Positions 17,412-26,805 of a stretch of 64,000 bases of DNA are shown piece after piece. The stretch spans positions 18,949 through 82,948 of the forward strand of contig JAGOLX010000023.1 of NCBI GenBank assembly GCA_017993835.1, written 5' to 3'. The translations under genes and the position numbers were made by a program. A model generated the notes under the pieces. That model did no database searches. It worked only from the letters and a program-made list of their open reading frames with translations, and had not been told where the DNA came from. The DNA comes from Phycisphaerae bacterium. GTDB lineage: Bacteria > Planctomycetota > Phycisphaerae > Sedimentisphaerales > Anaerobacaceae. Numbering within the stretch: the first letter of the stretch is position 1; each line of letters starts with the position of its first letter.

Positions 17412-18530
17412 GTGACTAATCCGCTTGTCAGTGTCCACATGATTACCTTCAACCACGCGTCATGTATCGCCGAGGCGATTGACGGCGTGTTGATGCAGAA
17501 GTGCGGCTTTCCTTTTGAACTCGTGATCGGAGAGGACTGTTCAAGCGATGGGACTCGAGACATTGTCCTGGCCTATGAGAAGCGATATCCGGACATTGTC
17601 CGTGTAGTCAGATCCGATAGGAATATCGGTGGAGTCATGAACTGGGACCGCATCATGCATGCGTGTTGCGGGAAGTACATAGCCTACTGCGAGGGCGATG
17701 ACTACTGGATCGACCCGCTGAAGCTGCAGAAGCAGGTTGAATTGCTGGAAGGCCACGCGGAGTACGGATTTGTGTTCGGCGATGTCCAGTTGCTCTATGA
17801 GGCCACCGGCGTGATCACGCCACATGCATTCCGCCGGTTCAGGTTATGGGAAAAGACGCCAGACGATCTGGGGTTGGCCATTCTGCTCAATGAGTATCCG
17901 ATGGTCTCGGGTGTGACGTGCACGATGTGTGTGCGGCGGGATCTCGCTCTGCACGTGATCGAGAACAACCCTCTCGAATTTCGGACAAACCGGTTTTTGT
18001 TTCTTGACAGAACGTTTTGGCTGGAGTTGGCCCGCCTAACTCGCTTCAAGTACGTGGATGAGGAATGGGGAACCTACAGAATTCAGTATGAATCCGCGTC
18101 AAAATCGCAGTCGCCGGGCAAGATGCTGCGATTCTGTACATCCGTCAAGGACGTCAACCTTCACTACTGCCACAAATACGCCTATCCACCGGCGGTTCAC
18201 AGGCAGCTTGTCAGGGACTCCAACCAGGTCCTGCTGTGGTTCTCGTTTCTCGCAGGCGATTTTCGCCGTGCCAGAGATATCCTGCGAGAGAATCGTGAAC
18301 ACGGCATTCCAAGAACGACGAGAGATCTTTGCCTGCGCATTGGTGCTGAGTGCAGGTACCTGGGTCCTGTCGTGAACTCCACGATGTGTCTCATCAGGAG
18401 AACGTTGAATCATGGCAAGCGGTGGGCATCAACTCGGCCCTGGTGCCTGCGGATCTACCGGTACTGTACCGGGAAGGCCCCCATCCTGAGAACGCGCACG
18501 GACCCTCAAACGGCGAACTCGATACCGTGA
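17412..18530 (+). CDS. Glycosyltransferase family 2 (capsule type)
   Basis: 372 aa from GTG 17412, chosen over the in-frame TTG at 17397 because GGAG lies 6 nt before it. GT-A fold: VSVHMITFNHASCIAEAIDG, FELVIGEDCSSDGT (nucleotide-binding), then the DxD-like YCEGDDYWIDPLKLQKQV. The C-terminal half has no clear domain (helical, Arg/Tyr-rich). It is a close paralogue of the enzyme at 20132 with the same GED.S.DGT and CEGDDYW blocks, which suggests local duplication. The donor and acceptor are unknown. A 169-bp gap before it contains no gene. Confidence 0.88.
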   Translation: MTNPLVSVHMITFNHASCIAEAIDGVLMQKCGFPFELVIGEDCSSDGTRDIVLAYEKRYPDIVRVVRSDRNIGGVMNWDRIMHACCGKYIAYCEGDDYWIDPLKLQKQVELLEGHAEYGFVFGDVQLLYEATGVITPHAFRRFRLWEKTPDDLGLAILLNEYPMVSGVTCTMCVRRDLALHVIENNPLEFRTNRFLFLDRTFWLELARLTRFKYVDEEWGTYRIQYESASKSQSPGKMLRFCTSVKDVNLHYCHKYAYPPAVHRQLVRDSNQVLLWFSFLAGDFRRARDILRENREHGIPRTTRDLCLRIGAECRYLGPVVNSTMCLIRRTLNHGKRWASTRPWCLRIYRYCTGKAPILRTRTDPQTANSIP

Positions 18531-18651
18531 GATCGCCCATCCGCGTGACTCGCTACGTCTGATAATGCTCCCTGCCGGTTGACGCCGGCGTATTCTGATT
18601 GCCCTTCTCCCGCAGGTTCATGTGCAGTGTCTCGCGACGAGAAGGGAGACG

Positions 18652-19875
18652 GTGATTGAGATGCCTGACGTGAAGAGACCTTCTCTGGTCTTCGCCAGTC
18701 AGTACATTGGTTTGCCGTCCGAAGTGTGGATGTGGCGACAGGCCGTACGCTTCCGGCGGCTTTCGCTGAGGATGCTGACCTGGGGGTATGTGAACCGTGA
18801 GACGTTTCCACTCGAGAAGATCGAGGTGTATGAACTGCCATTCGAGTTCGACCGGAAGACTCGTTCGGGACGGGGCTATGCCCGCATTCGCGGTGCGCTT
18901 GTGGGGAACACCTGGGCTTCGTTCGGTGCCGAACGACGTGTGCTGCGGTCCTACTTCGCCAGGGTGAATCCGTCGGTGCTGCTCTGTCAGTTCGGTTTTG
19001 TGGCCCTCCGGCTCGTGGATGTTGCGAAGGAATCGGGCGTTCCTGTCGTCGCCCATTTTCACGGACGGGATGTCGCGTCCATGCTGCGATTTCGACCATA
19101 CCGTCGGAGTCTCATGAAGAACCTCCATCGATTCGACGCAATTGTTGTGGTTGGGACGCATCAGGAACGATGGATGCTCGAGCACGGCTGTGAGGCGGAG
19201 AGGGTGCACCTGATTCCATGTGGGGCGACGGTTGATCCCTCGCCGCCGGAGGTCAGAACGCAGGGCGACACGGTCCGGTTTCTCGCAGTCGGCCGATTGG
19301 CGGAAATGAAGGGGCCGCAGTATACCCTTCAGGCATTTGCGTTGGTGAAACGGCGCGTGCCGCGATCGTCTCTGAAGATGGTAGGGGACGGACCGTTGAG
19401 GCAGGATCTGGAGAGGATGGCCGGGGAACTGGGGATTGCCGACAGCGTGTGTTTCACTGGGCCTCTGAGCCCCGAGGCGGTTCGGCATGAGTTGATCGGC
19501 TGCGACGTCTTCGTCCAGCATTCCCTCGTGGTCCCGAGCACTGGGGACTGCGAAGGATCGCCGGTGGCGCTGGCGGAAGCAGCAGGCGCCGGCCTTCCGG
19601 TGGTGAGCACCCTATGTCCGGGTATCACGGATCAGGTCCTGGAAGGGATCACCGGTTTCCTCGTTCCACAGCGCGATGTCGAGGGGATGGCCGCTCGGAT
19701 GGTCCGGCTTGCCGAGGATTCCGGCCTTCGCGCCTCCTTGGGGGCTGCGGGGCGACAGCGAGTCGTCACGTGTTTCGATGTCAATGAGCAAGTCCGCAAG
19801 CTAGAGGACGTTCTGATCCACACGGCCACGGGACAACGGACATCGGCTGTATCTATGCCGACCGCGCGACGCTGA
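18652..19875 (+). CDS. Glycosyltransferase family 4 (GT-B, group 1)
   Basis: About 407 aa. The start is GTG 18652 or ATG 18661; GGGAG lies at 18644-18648. The N-terminal Rossmann domain is SLVFASQYIGLPSEVWMWRQ with AHFHGRDVASMLRF in the middle. The C-terminal domain has VGRLAEMKGPQYTLQAFALV, LKMVGDGPLRQDLERMAGEL, VCFTGPLSPEAVRHEL and the E-x7-E motif DCEGSPVALAEAAGAG. The overall order resembles colanic-acid WcaL/AmsK-type retaining transferases. It probably adds one sugar of the repeat unit from a nucleotide donor in the cytoplasm. Confidence 0.9.
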   Translation: MIEMPDVKRPSLVFASQYIGLPSEVWMWRQAVRFRRLSLRMLTWGYVNRETFPLEKIEVYELPFEFDRKTRSGRGYARIRGALVGNTWASFGAERRVLRSYFARVNPSVLLCQFGFVALRLVDVAKESGVPVVAHFHGRDVASMLRFRPYRRSLMKNLHRFDAIVVVGTHQERWMLEHGCEAERVHLIPCGATVDPSPPEVRTQGDTVRFLAVGRLAEMKGPQYTLQAFALVKRRVPRSSLKMVGDGPLRQDLERMAGELGIADSVCFTGPLSPEAVRHELIGCDVFVQHSLVVPSTGDCEGSPVALAEAAGAGLPVVSTLCPGITDQVLEGITGFLVPQRDVEGMAARMVRLAEDSGLRASLGAAGRQRVVTCFDVNEQVRKLEDVLIHTATGQRTSAVSMPTARR

Positions 19876-20131
19876 AGCGTCGATTCGCCGACGACCGTCG
19901 CCAATGGCTCTGGTACCACGGGACGAAGAACGTGGCGATGAGGCCGCTCGTGACCTTTCTTGTGCGGCTCCTTCGTCGCCTGTGATGTGTTCGACGACAA
20001 TCGTGTCCGTCGTATGGCCTGCCCTCGGACGGGGCGCATTGGCTTGTTGAGTGGGTCTGCTTCGCGGGATCGTCTCGCGTGCCCATGGGGTTCTCGGTGA
20101 GATGATGCGCGACGGAAGGATGTACTCCCGT

Positions 20132-21166
20132 ATGGATATGCCGTTCGTTAGCGTGATGATGATTACCTACAACCATGCTCCCTATATCAGGCGGGCTATC
20201 GAAGGCGTTCTCTCTCAAGAGACCCGGTTCTGTTTCGAACTGGTTGTGGGAGAGGATCGCTCCACTGATGGCACCGGCGAGATTGTCCGTGACTACGAGA
20301 AAAAGCACCCGGGAGTTATCCGTGTAGTGACGTCGGATGCCAACGTGGGGATGAGAAGGAACTACTACCGTACCGCGGGAATGTGCCGAGGCAAGTACAT
20401 CGCCTTCTGCGAAGGGGACGACTACTGGCAGCGAAGGGACAAGTTGCAGCGGCAAGTCGATTATCTGGAAGAGCACCCCGAGTGTGGTCTGGTGCACTCG
20501 GAACATGACAGATACTACGCCCACCTGGATCAAACGATACGAAGCTACTTCCGAACGTCGGGCAATGTCCCGCCTCGCGAATTCAACGTCTTCACGGGAT
20601 GGGGCGCCCACATACAGACATGTACCGTAATGGCGCGCCACGATCTCGTGCGGGAGATACACTCGGACCCCGCAATCTACGGCCACGCAGACGCCATTGG
20701 CGGAGTCGACATCCCCCTCTTCATCGAGGTGGGAATGAGATCGAAGATCGGCTACATCGACGAGTCTCTCGCCACCTACACAGTGCACAACGAGTCCGCC
20801 TCGCACACGCCCAATCGCATACGCAAGGCGCGATTCTGCAAGTGCAATATCGAGTCGTATCTGTATCTGGCCAAGAAGTACCATCGGGAGGAGGAGCGAC
20901 TTCGCCTGGAACAGGCATGGCGACGAGCCGCACTGTGGTTGGCGTTTCTGGAGAGGGACAGGACGTTGGCCGAGACAGCCATCGCCGGCCAGGATCGACG
21001 TCCGTGGAAGGCGAAGATGCTCTACTGGGGTGCGCGAAGCCCGGTCGGTCATCGGGTGTTGAAGGTTCTGGATGGTGGATACCGCCGTATCCGAGACTGC
21101 ATGGATGAACGTCGCCTGGCCCGATGGGTGGAGAGGGGAGGGTCGAACCCATGCCGAGAAGGCTGA
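20132..21166 (+). CDS. Glycosyltransferase family 2 (capsule type), paralogue of the 17412 gene
   Basis: 344 aa from ATG 20132, or up to 371 aa if the GTG at 20051 is used; the later start matches the N-terminus of its paralogue. Motifs: FVSVMMITYNHAPYIRRAIE, FELVVGEDRSTDGTGEIV and IAFCEGDDYWQRRDKLQRQV (the DxD-like acidic triad), then a C-terminal segment GGVDIPLFIEVGMRSKIGYI and YLAKKYHREEERLRLEQA. Its 3' end overlaps the start of the acyltransferase gene by 16 bp. It acts in the same sugar-assembly step class as the 17412 enzyme, presumably on a different linkage. Confidence 0.88.
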   Translation: MDMPFVSVMMITYNHAPYIRRAIEGVLSQETRFCFELVVGEDRSTDGTGEIVRDYEKKHPGVIRVVTSDANVGMRRNYYRTAGMCRGKYIAFCEGDDYWQRRDKLQRQVDYLEEHPECGLVHSEHDRYYAHLDQTIRSYFRTSGNVPPREFNVFTGWGAHIQTCTVMARHDLVREIHSDPAIYGHADAIGGVDIPLFIEVGMRSKIGYIDESLATYTVHNESASHTPNRIRKARFCKCNIESYLYLAKKYHREEERLRLEQAWRRAALWLAFLERDRTLAETAIAGQDRRPWKAKMLYWGARSPVGHRVLKVLDGGYRRIRDCMDERRLARWVERGGSNPCREG

Positions 21167-21726
21167 TACGATTGATGAAGCGCATTCGAGGATGCCTGTG
21201 TTACCGTTGGCGATTCGGGCATTTCGGACGCAGAACCGTCCTCGACAGGCCGGACTTGCTCACGAATCCTCGGGCCATTCACATCGGTCGCTGCGTGGAG
21301 ATTCGCAAAGGCAGTCGCTTGGAGGCCGTCGGTCCCTGGGATGGCAAGACGCCGAAGCTCGTCATCGGCGACGGCACGGTCATTCATCTGTATTTTCACT
21401 GTGGCGCCGCCCAGTCTGTGACAATCGGCAGGGATGTGTTGATTGCAGGACGCGTCTACATCAGCGATCACGATCACGTGTTCGACGATCCCGTACTGCC
21501 GGCGCGGCGGGCGAGCGGGCTTCGGTCGGCGCCGGTGGTGATTGAGGATGGGGTCTGGCTCGGCGAGGGATGCGTAATCCTCAAGGGCGTCCGCGTCGGC
21601 CAGCGGGCCGTCGTAGGCGCCAATGCTGTGGTGACGAAGGACGTGCCGCCCTTCACGATTGTGGGAGGGGTGCCCGCTCGCGTCATCCGGAAGATCGACG
21701 TGGAGGTCCCAGAGCCGGTGCGATGA
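21151..21726 (+). CDS. Hexapeptide-repeat acyltransferase (LbH, maltose/colanic-acid acetyltransferase type)
   Basis: 191 aa from ATG 21151 with GGGGAGGG about 8 nt upstream. The left-handed beta-helix turns are clear: NPRAIHIGRCVEIRKGSR, LVIGDGTVIHLYFHCGAAQS, TIGRDVLIAGRVYISDHDHV (catalytic-type His), PVVIEDGVWLGEGCVILKGV and GQRAVVGANAVVTKDVPPFT. It belongs to the WcaF/LacA-type trimeric acetyltransferases and probably O-acetylates a sugar residue using acetyl-CoA. Its stop overlaps the next glycosyltransferase start (ATGA). Confidence 0.9.
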   Translation: MPRRLIRLMKRIRGCLCYRWRFGHFGRRTVLDRPDLLTNPRAIHIGRCVEIRKGSRLEAVGPWDGKTPKLVIGDGTVIHLYFHCGAAQSVTIGRDVLIAGRVYISDHDHVFDDPVLPARRASGLRSAPVVIEDGVWLGEGCVILKGVRVGQRAVVGANAVVTKDVPPFTIVGGVPARVIRKIDVEVPEPVR

Positions 21727-23117
21727 AGAAGGTCCTGATGCTGTCCTATTGTTATCCTCCATCGGGGGGGGCCGGGGTGCAGCGGACCACCAAGTTCGTC
21801 AAGTACCTTCCGGCCTGCGGCTACGCGCCTCGGGTGGTCGGAGGGACAGGATCGCCCGCCGGCGGTCGGATCCCGGAAGACCCGAAGCTGATGGACGATG
21901 TCCGCGACGCGCCGCTCGATGCGGTGCGATTGTCCGCGTGGGAACGGCGGCTCAAGCGGGCAGAGGCGAAGATGGGCCGTTATCTTCCTGCGATGTCGTT
22001 CTGCTGGTGGGTGCGTGCGGCTGAACGCGCCGGACACGATCTGATCCTGCGGGACAGGCCGGACCTCCTGTATGTCACGGTGAGCCCGTATCCTGCGGCG
22101 AAAGCCGCCGCGTCGCTGGCGGGAAGACACCGGTTGCCCTGGGTCCTCGACATGCGAGATCCCTGGGCGCTGGATCCGATCAACTACTATGTGAGTCGGC
22201 TCCACCACGCATGGGACCTCCGGGCCATGCGGGTTGCGTGCGAGCAGGCGACGGCAGTCATCATGAACACGCCGGAATCCCTGCGAGCGCTCCAGGATGC
22301 GTTTGGGCACCTGCCCGTCGAGAAGCTTTTCTGCATTCCGAATGGGTGGGACCGTGGCGACTTCCAACCGTCGGTGGATTCTACGCCGCGTCAAGACGCC
22401 GGGGGCAGATTCACCATCGTCCACACAGGCCAGTTCCACACGGCGGGCGCCCGCAGGGTGGATCCGGGCAGCCGCGCGGTTCTGGGCGGACCGGTCCGGC
22501 TCAGGTGGCGCGACAGACTCCGGTACTCCGTGGGACGCCCGCACCTGCTCGCGAGAACTCCCTACTACCTGTTCAAGGCGGTTCGAAAACTGCTCGACGA
22601 AGGCAACGCGAATGCCCGGGCGCTCCGTTTGGTCTTCGTCGGATCGGCGACACCTGAAGACCGGTCTCTGGCAAGCCGGTTCGGGTTGAACGACATCACC
22701 GAGTTTCCCGGCTACGCCATGCACGCCCGGTCCGTTCAGATGCTCGAATCGGCCGACGCGCTGTTCCTGCCGCTTCACGAGCCGGCAGACCGCCGAGGCG
22801 CGTTGATCGTTCCCGGCAAGACCTATGAGTACCTTGCCGCACGCAAGCCTATCCTGGCCTGTGTACCGCCGGGCGACACGAGGGAGTTTGTCCGAAGGGC
22901 GGGCGTCGGGTTTGTCTGTGATCCGACGGATGTGGCCGGAATCGCCGCCGTCCTGTCGGATCTGCTGGCCCGCCATCGTGAGGGGGGCTTGCGATGTCAA
23001 CCCAACGACGAATTCATCGAGCGGTTCGAACGATCCCGCCTTGCGGGCGATCTGGCGAGGGTGTTCGATTTCGCATTGGGCGGGGCACGCTCCCGCCTGA
23101 CCTGCGATTGTCTCTGA
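21723..23117 (+). CDS. Glycosyltransferase family 4-like protein
   Basis: 464 aa from ATG 21723 (MKKVLMLSYCYPPSGGAGVQ), overlapping the previous stop as ATGA. The N-terminal GT4-like acceptor domain shows SYCYPPSGGAGVQRTTKFVK and LPWVLDMRDPWALDP. The C-terminal half has EKLFCIPNGWDRGDF, FTIVHTGQFHTAGARRVDPG, LRLVFVGSATPEDRSL, ALFLPLHEPADRRGALIVPG and KTYEYLAARKPILACVPPG. The E-x7-E motif is replaced by a pattern typical of Gly-rich YEYLAARKP GT4 enzymes. It probably transfers one sugar in exopolysaccharide assembly. Confidence 0.86.
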   Translation: MKKVLMLSYCYPPSGGAGVQRTTKFVKYLPACGYAPRVVGGTGSPAGGRIPEDPKLMDDVRDAPLDAVRLSAWERRLKRAEAKMGRYLPAMSFCWWVRAAERAGHDLILRDRPDLLYVTVSPYPAAKAAASLAGRHRLPWVLDMRDPWALDPINYYVSRLHHAWDLRAMRVACEQATAVIMNTPESLRALQDAFGHLPVEKLFCIPNGWDRGDFQPSVDSTPRQDAGGRFTIVHTGQFHTAGARRVDPGSRAVLGGPVRLRWRDRLRYSVGRPHLLARTPYYLFKAVRKLLDEGNANARALRLVFVGSATPEDRSLASRFGLNDITEFPGYAMHARSVQMLESADALFLPLHEPADRRGALIVPGKTYEYLAARKPILACVPPGDTREFVRRAGVGFVCDPTDVAGIAAVLSDLLARHREGGLRCQPNDEFIERFERSRLAGDLARVFDFALGGARSRLTCDCL

Positions 23118-23154
23118 ATCGCAGGTGTTCTCCGGAAAGGCGTGGGTCTCAACC

Positions 23155-24456
23155 ATGGAACAACCTGTCACCATAACCGGTCTGACTCTCTTCATCACGG
23201 TGGTCCTGTCCATTCTGACTCTGGCGGTGCCTCGCCGATATGCCTTGTTGCCCTATGTAATCGGGGCATGCTGGGTGCCCGCGGACCAGAGGATCATGGT
23301 GGGAGAACTGGACTTCCAGGTGATCCGCGTTCTTGTCGTCATGGGCATTCTGCGGCTCTGGCTGCGTTCGGAGACGGTTCGGATACGATGGAACCGATTC
23401 GACAAGCTGTTCCTGGCCTGGGTGCTGGTGGGCGACCTGATCTACGTCCTGCAATGGATGAGCATGGGGGCTCTCATCTTCAAGTGCGGCCAGACGTTTA
23501 CCGCACTGGGACTGTATTGGGTGTTCCGGCAGATCACGCGATCCTGGGCGGATCAGCGAATGGCGTGCGTCGCCTTGGGGGTATGTGCCGTGGCGATGGC
23601 GCCGTTTGTCGCACTGGAATGGGTGACCGGATCGAATCCTTTTGGGGCGCTGGGGCGCGTGACCACGCTGCTGCGAGAGGGCAACTTCCGTGCGCAAGCG
23701 ACGTTTCCCCACGCCATCATGATGGGGCTGTTCTGGGCCACCCTCGTGCCGTTGTTTGTCGGCTTCTCCAAACAGGGTCACAAGACGCTGTTCTGGCTGG
23801 CGATCGGGGCGTGTGCATTCATGATTTTCGGGAGCAACTCCAGCACGCCGATTCTGACTCTGGCTGCCGTGGTTGGTCTGCTGCTGTGTTACCGGTGGCG
23901 GCGGAATGCGGGCAAGGCGGCCTGGGCGGCGTTGATCCTGGCTTTTGCCCTCCACCTCGTGATGAAGGCCCCGGTATGGCATCTGTTGGCGCGGGTGAGC
24001 GTCGTATCCGGCTCCACGGGATGGCATCGTTACTACCTGGTCGACAGTGCCATCCGTCATTTCTCTGAGTGGATGCTTCTGGGCACTCGCGACACGGCCC
24101 ACTGGGGCATGGGATTGCAGGACGTAACCAACCAGTACGTCCTGGAAGGTGTGCGTGGCGGGCTCATCACGCTCGTCCTGTTCTGCGCCATCCTGATTGT
24201 GGCCGGCAGGGCGCTCGTTCGCCTGTCTCTGCATCCCCGCGACAAGAGAGAATCGTATCTCGCCTGGTGTTGCTTCGTCTGCTTGATCGGCCATTGCGTG
24301 TCGTTCCTCGGGGTTTCGTATTTCGGGCAGATCATGCTGATCTGGTATTTCCTCTTGGCTCTGGTCGGCTACTGCTACGACAGGGCGTACGCGAAGACGG
24401 CCTCCGTCGCGAGGAAGTCGCCCCCCGTCGCAAGCACGGCGTGTGCCTGTCCGTGA
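23155..24456 (+). CDS. O-antigen ligase/polymerase-like membrane protein (Wzy/WaaL superfamily)
   Basis: 433 aa from ATG 23155; a longer GTG start at 23125 is possible. About 11-12 hydrophobic segments are visible, with a large loop between LTLAAVVGLLLCYRW and the late VLEGVRGGLITLVLFCAI. The sequence is WGMGLQDVTNQYVLEGVRGG in the periplasmic loop region, followed by an HCVSFLGVSYFGQIMLIWYF segment. These are features of the O-antigen ligase/polymerase clan, where periplasmic Arg and His residues are catalytic. In this locus it is the likely Wzy polymerase for the repeat unit. Exosortase loci often carry a similar membrane protein. Confidence 0.75.
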   Translation: MEQPVTITGLTLFITVVLSILTLAVPRRYALLPYVIGACWVPADQRIMVGELDFQVIRVLVVMGILRLWLRSETVRIRWNRFDKLFLAWVLVGDLIYVLQWMSMGALIFKCGQTFTALGLYWVFRQITRSWADQRMACVALGVCAVAMAPFVALEWVTGSNPFGALGRVTTLLREGNFRAQATFPHAIMMGLFWATLVPLFVGFSKQGHKTLFWLAIGACAFMIFGSNSSTPILTLAAVVGLLLCYRWRRNAGKAAWAALILAFALHLVMKAPVWHLLARVSVVSGSTGWHRYYLVDSAIRHFSEWMLLGTRDTAHWGMGLQDVTNQYVLEGVRGGLITLVLFCAILIVAGRALVRLSLHPRDKRESYLAWCCFVCLIGHCVSFLGVSYFGQIMLIWYFLLALVGYCYDRAYAKTASVARKSPPVASTACACP

Positions 24457-24527
24457 TTCCCCGGCACGGAGAGAATCATTCAAGCCGGTGCATGTCCCGG
24501 CCGATGATAAGGGGTGTCGTCAGACAA

Positions 24528-24597
24528 GGGGACGTAGCTCAAGGAGAGCGTTGGTCCGCAAGGTCCGAAGATGTTGGTGCGAATCCAACCGTCTCCA
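24528..24597 (+). tRNA. tRNA-like element with degenerate anticodon arm (probable tRNA remnant)
   Basis: A 7-bp acceptor stem GGGGACG/CGTCTCC (one G-U), TA, a D-arm GCTC-AAGGA-GAGC with a short 5-nt loop, a T-arm GTTGG-TGCGAAT-CCAAC with a perfect stem, and a discriminator A at 24597 fit a cloverleaf. The anticodon arm (about 24551-24568) folds only with a T-T mismatch and a 6-nt CGCAAG loop, so no anticodon can be assigned. CCA is not encoded. It lies in the 200-bp gap between the ligase/polymerase gene and a glycosyltransferase. It is probably a decayed tRNA or an integration scar. Confidence 0.5.
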
Positions 24598-24658
24598 TTT
24601 CGGGTCTCCCCTGCGGTTTTCCGGGGTCGGTTCGTGGTTGTGACGTGAGCCTTCGAGG

Positions 24659-25687
24659 ATGGGAACAGAGACGAGCAGAATACAGTCCGGAGATCTGAAC
24701 GCCCCGGTTCAGGCCCGTGTCCTGAGCGATGCGGTTGACGTTTCGGTTGTCATCGTCAACTGGAACACACGGGACATGCTGCGGGATTGCCTCCGATCCG
24801 TCTACGAGCAAACGCGGGATGTTTCCTTCGAAGTGATCGTGGTGGACAATGCGTCCTCGGACGATTCCGTCTCCATGGTGCGCGGTGAGTTCCCTCACGT
24901 ATTGCTGATCGCGAACGAGAAGAACCTGGGCTTTGCCGCGGCGAACAACCAGGGGTTCGAGAGAGCCCGCGGTCGCTACATCCTGATGCTCAACCCCGAC
25001 ACCGTCGTGTTGGACCAGGCGATCGGCAAGTCCGTGCACTATGCGGAGAACGCTCCGGAGGCGGGCGTGGTCGGATGTCGCGTGCTCTGGCCGGACGGGA
25101 GACGCCAGAATTCCTGCTTTCGTTTCTCTTCCGTCGGACAGATCGCTCTGAGTTCCCTGGCCTTCTTTCGGATGCATCGTCTCTTTCGCTGGCGGATTCT
25201 CCATCCCGACAGGTATCTGAATCGTGACTTCTCGCAGGAGCAGGATGTCGACGTTGTCGCCGGCTGCTTCCTTCTGATTCGTCGCAACGTGTTGTCGCAG
25301 GTCGGAACACTCGACGAGGATTTCTTCATGTACGGGGAAGAGGCGGAGTTCTGTCATCGGGTGCATCGGGCTGGCTGGCGGGTCCGCTATTTCCCCGGCG
25401 CCCAGATCATCCATTTGTACGGCGGCAGCTCGAATCAGGTCTTTCACGAGATGTCGCTCGCCAAACGACTGGCTGCTCTCCTTTTGGTCGAGAAGACCCG
25501 AGGTTTCATGCATGCCTGGGCATGCAACCTGTTCATGCTTCTCGGGGTTCTGCTGCGCTTGCCGCTGTGGCTGGCCCACGGCGTATTTCGCCGGGGCAAA
25601 CAGGGACAGCAAGTGTTCCAAGGCAAGTGGCCGATCTGCAAAGCGCATGCGGCGGGTGTGTTCCGCCCGATCTGGAGGCGAAGATAG
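24659..25687 (+). CDS. Glycosyltransferase family 2 (rhamnosyltransferase type)
   Basis: 342 aa. After a 25-residue N-terminal tail the GT-A domain begins VDVSVVIVNWNTRDMLRDCL. It contains FEVIVVDNASSDDSVSMV, GFAAANNQGFERARGRYILM and LNPDTVVLD, typical of the WcaE/RfbF-like GT2 family, plus the ending block DEDFFMYGEEAEFCHRVHRA. A C-terminal hydrophobic stretch (ACNLFMLLGVLLRLPLWLA) suggests membrane association. It starts right after a tRNA-like element and is followed 3 bp later by the FemAB-like gene, with which it probably forms an operon. Confidence 0.9.
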   Translation: MGTETSRIQSGDLNAPVQARVLSDAVDVSVVIVNWNTRDMLRDCLRSVYEQTRDVSFEVIVVDNASSDDSVSMVRGEFPHVLLIANEKNLGFAAANNQGFERARGRYILMLNPDTVVLDQAIGKSVHYAENAPEAGVVGCRVLWPDGRRQNSCFRFSSVGQIALSSLAFFRMHRLFRWRILHPDRYLNRDFSQEQDVDVVAGCFLLIRRNVLSQVGTLDEDFFMYGEEAEFCHRVHRAGWRVRYFPGAQIIHLYGGSSNQVFHEMSLAKRLAALLLVEKTRGFMHAWACNLFMLLGVLLRLPLWLAHGVFRRGKQGQQVFQGKWPICKAHAAGVFRPIWRRR

Positions 25688-25690
25688 AGC

Positions 25691-26752
25691 ATGACGACGG
25701 GGTTGGAAGTGCTGCACGGCAGTTTTGAGACGGACCAGTGGAGTTCCTCGCAGTGGGACTCGCTGACTTCCCGTTTTGCCGCCACGAGCATCTACCAGTT
25801 GGGTTTGTACGCGGAGTTGCACAGCGCCGGCCGTTTTCGCGAGTACTCTCGGGCCGCTCTCTTCGACCAGGAACACAAGGTCGCCGCGTCGCTTCAGATG
25901 CGCATCAAACGGTTGCCTTTCCAGCAGGGAGGAGTGGCGGACGGCGAGTGGGGGCCGTTGTGGGAGAACCTCGATCAGTTGGCCGCGTTCCTGCGGTGCC
26001 TGCACCAGGAGTATGTCGAGAAGAGGAAGATGGAGCTGCGTCTGACTCCTGCCAGCACCTACTCAGACTCGTTGGACAAGGAGCTTGTTCAATGCCTCGA
26101 GGAGCAGGGGTTTCGGAGGAATGCAGAGGCCCGGCCCTATCACACGGTAGTTGTGGACCTGAGCCAGTCGCTGGAGGATATTCGCGCCGGTTTCCACCAG
26201 AAATGGAGAAACCAGCTCAACGTTGCGGAGAAGGCCGGGCTTCAGCACGAATGCGGAACGAGCGACGAGTTCTTCGACCGCTTCCTGCGGATCTATGAGC
26301 AGATGTGGCAGAACAAGAAATTCCCGACGGGTGTGCGGGTGCCCATCATCCATCGCATGCATCGCAGTCTGCCGGAGCGGCAGAAGCTCCTGGTCACTAT
26401 CGTCAAAGATGGGAACACCGACTTGGGCGCGACGGTCTGTGCGGCCTATGGCCATCGCCTGTTGTACTTCCTGGGGGCCACCATGCCGGGGTTGCGAAGT
26501 GAGGCTCGTCCCGGTTATCTTCTGCAGTGGCTCCACATGAGCAAGGCCAAAGAACTCGGTCTGCGCTGGTACGACGCGGGTGGTTACGACGACGCGAACC
26601 AGGATATCGCGCGATTCAAGAAACGCATGAATGGGAATCTGGTTATCTACCCGGGCCAATACGTGTGCGGCTCGCAGAGAACCTCGGCCAAGGCCGTCGC
26701 ATGGGCGGAAGTGGTCTATCGGAAGATGCGCAGGATTACCACGGGGTGCTGA
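25691..26752 (+). CDS. FemAB-like acyltransferase (exosortase-locus type)
   Basis: 353 aa, two GNAT-like halves. N-terminal half: TSIYQLGLYAELHSAGRFRE and KVAASLQMRIKRLPFQQGGV. C-terminal half: RPYHTVVVDLSQSLEDIRAG, FHQKWRNQLNVAEKAGLQHE, the QKWRNQLN motif common in FemAB/PEP-CTERM companions, and PGYLLQWLHMSKAKELGLRW YDAGGYDD. This family occurs repeatedly in exosortase loci and is proposed to attach an aminoacyl or acyl group to a surface polymer. It is a paralogue of the 30769 gene and shares QKWRN.LN.(S/A)EK. The true substrate is unknown. Confidence 0.82.
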   Translation: MTTGLEVLHGSFETDQWSSSQWDSLTSRFAATSIYQLGLYAELHSAGRFREYSRAALFDQEHKVAASLQMRIKRLPFQQGGVADGEWGPLWENLDQLAAFLRCLHQEYVEKRKMELRLTPASTYSDSLDKELVQCLEEQGFRRNAEARPYHTVVVDLSQSLEDIRAGFHQKWRNQLNVAEKAGLQHECGTSDEFFDRFLRIYEQMWQNKKFPTGVRVPIIHRMHRSLPERQKLLVTIVKDGNTDLGATVCAAYGHRLLYFLGATMPGLRSEARPGYLLQWLHMSKAKELGLRWYDAGGYDDANQDIARFKKRMNGNLVIYPGQYVCGSQRTSAKAVAWAEVVYRKMRRITTGC

Positions 26753-26805
26753 CGTTCGCGATTCCCAGAAGTCGTTACTGTGTGGAAATTCCCCAAGGGT
26801 AGCAG

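Noticed and set aside
24528..24597. Functional tRNA-Cys(GCA)
   Set aside because: A loop reading of GCA is possible only if the anticodon stem tolerates several mismatches and U33 is replaced by C. The arm is too degenerate to call a working tRNA.
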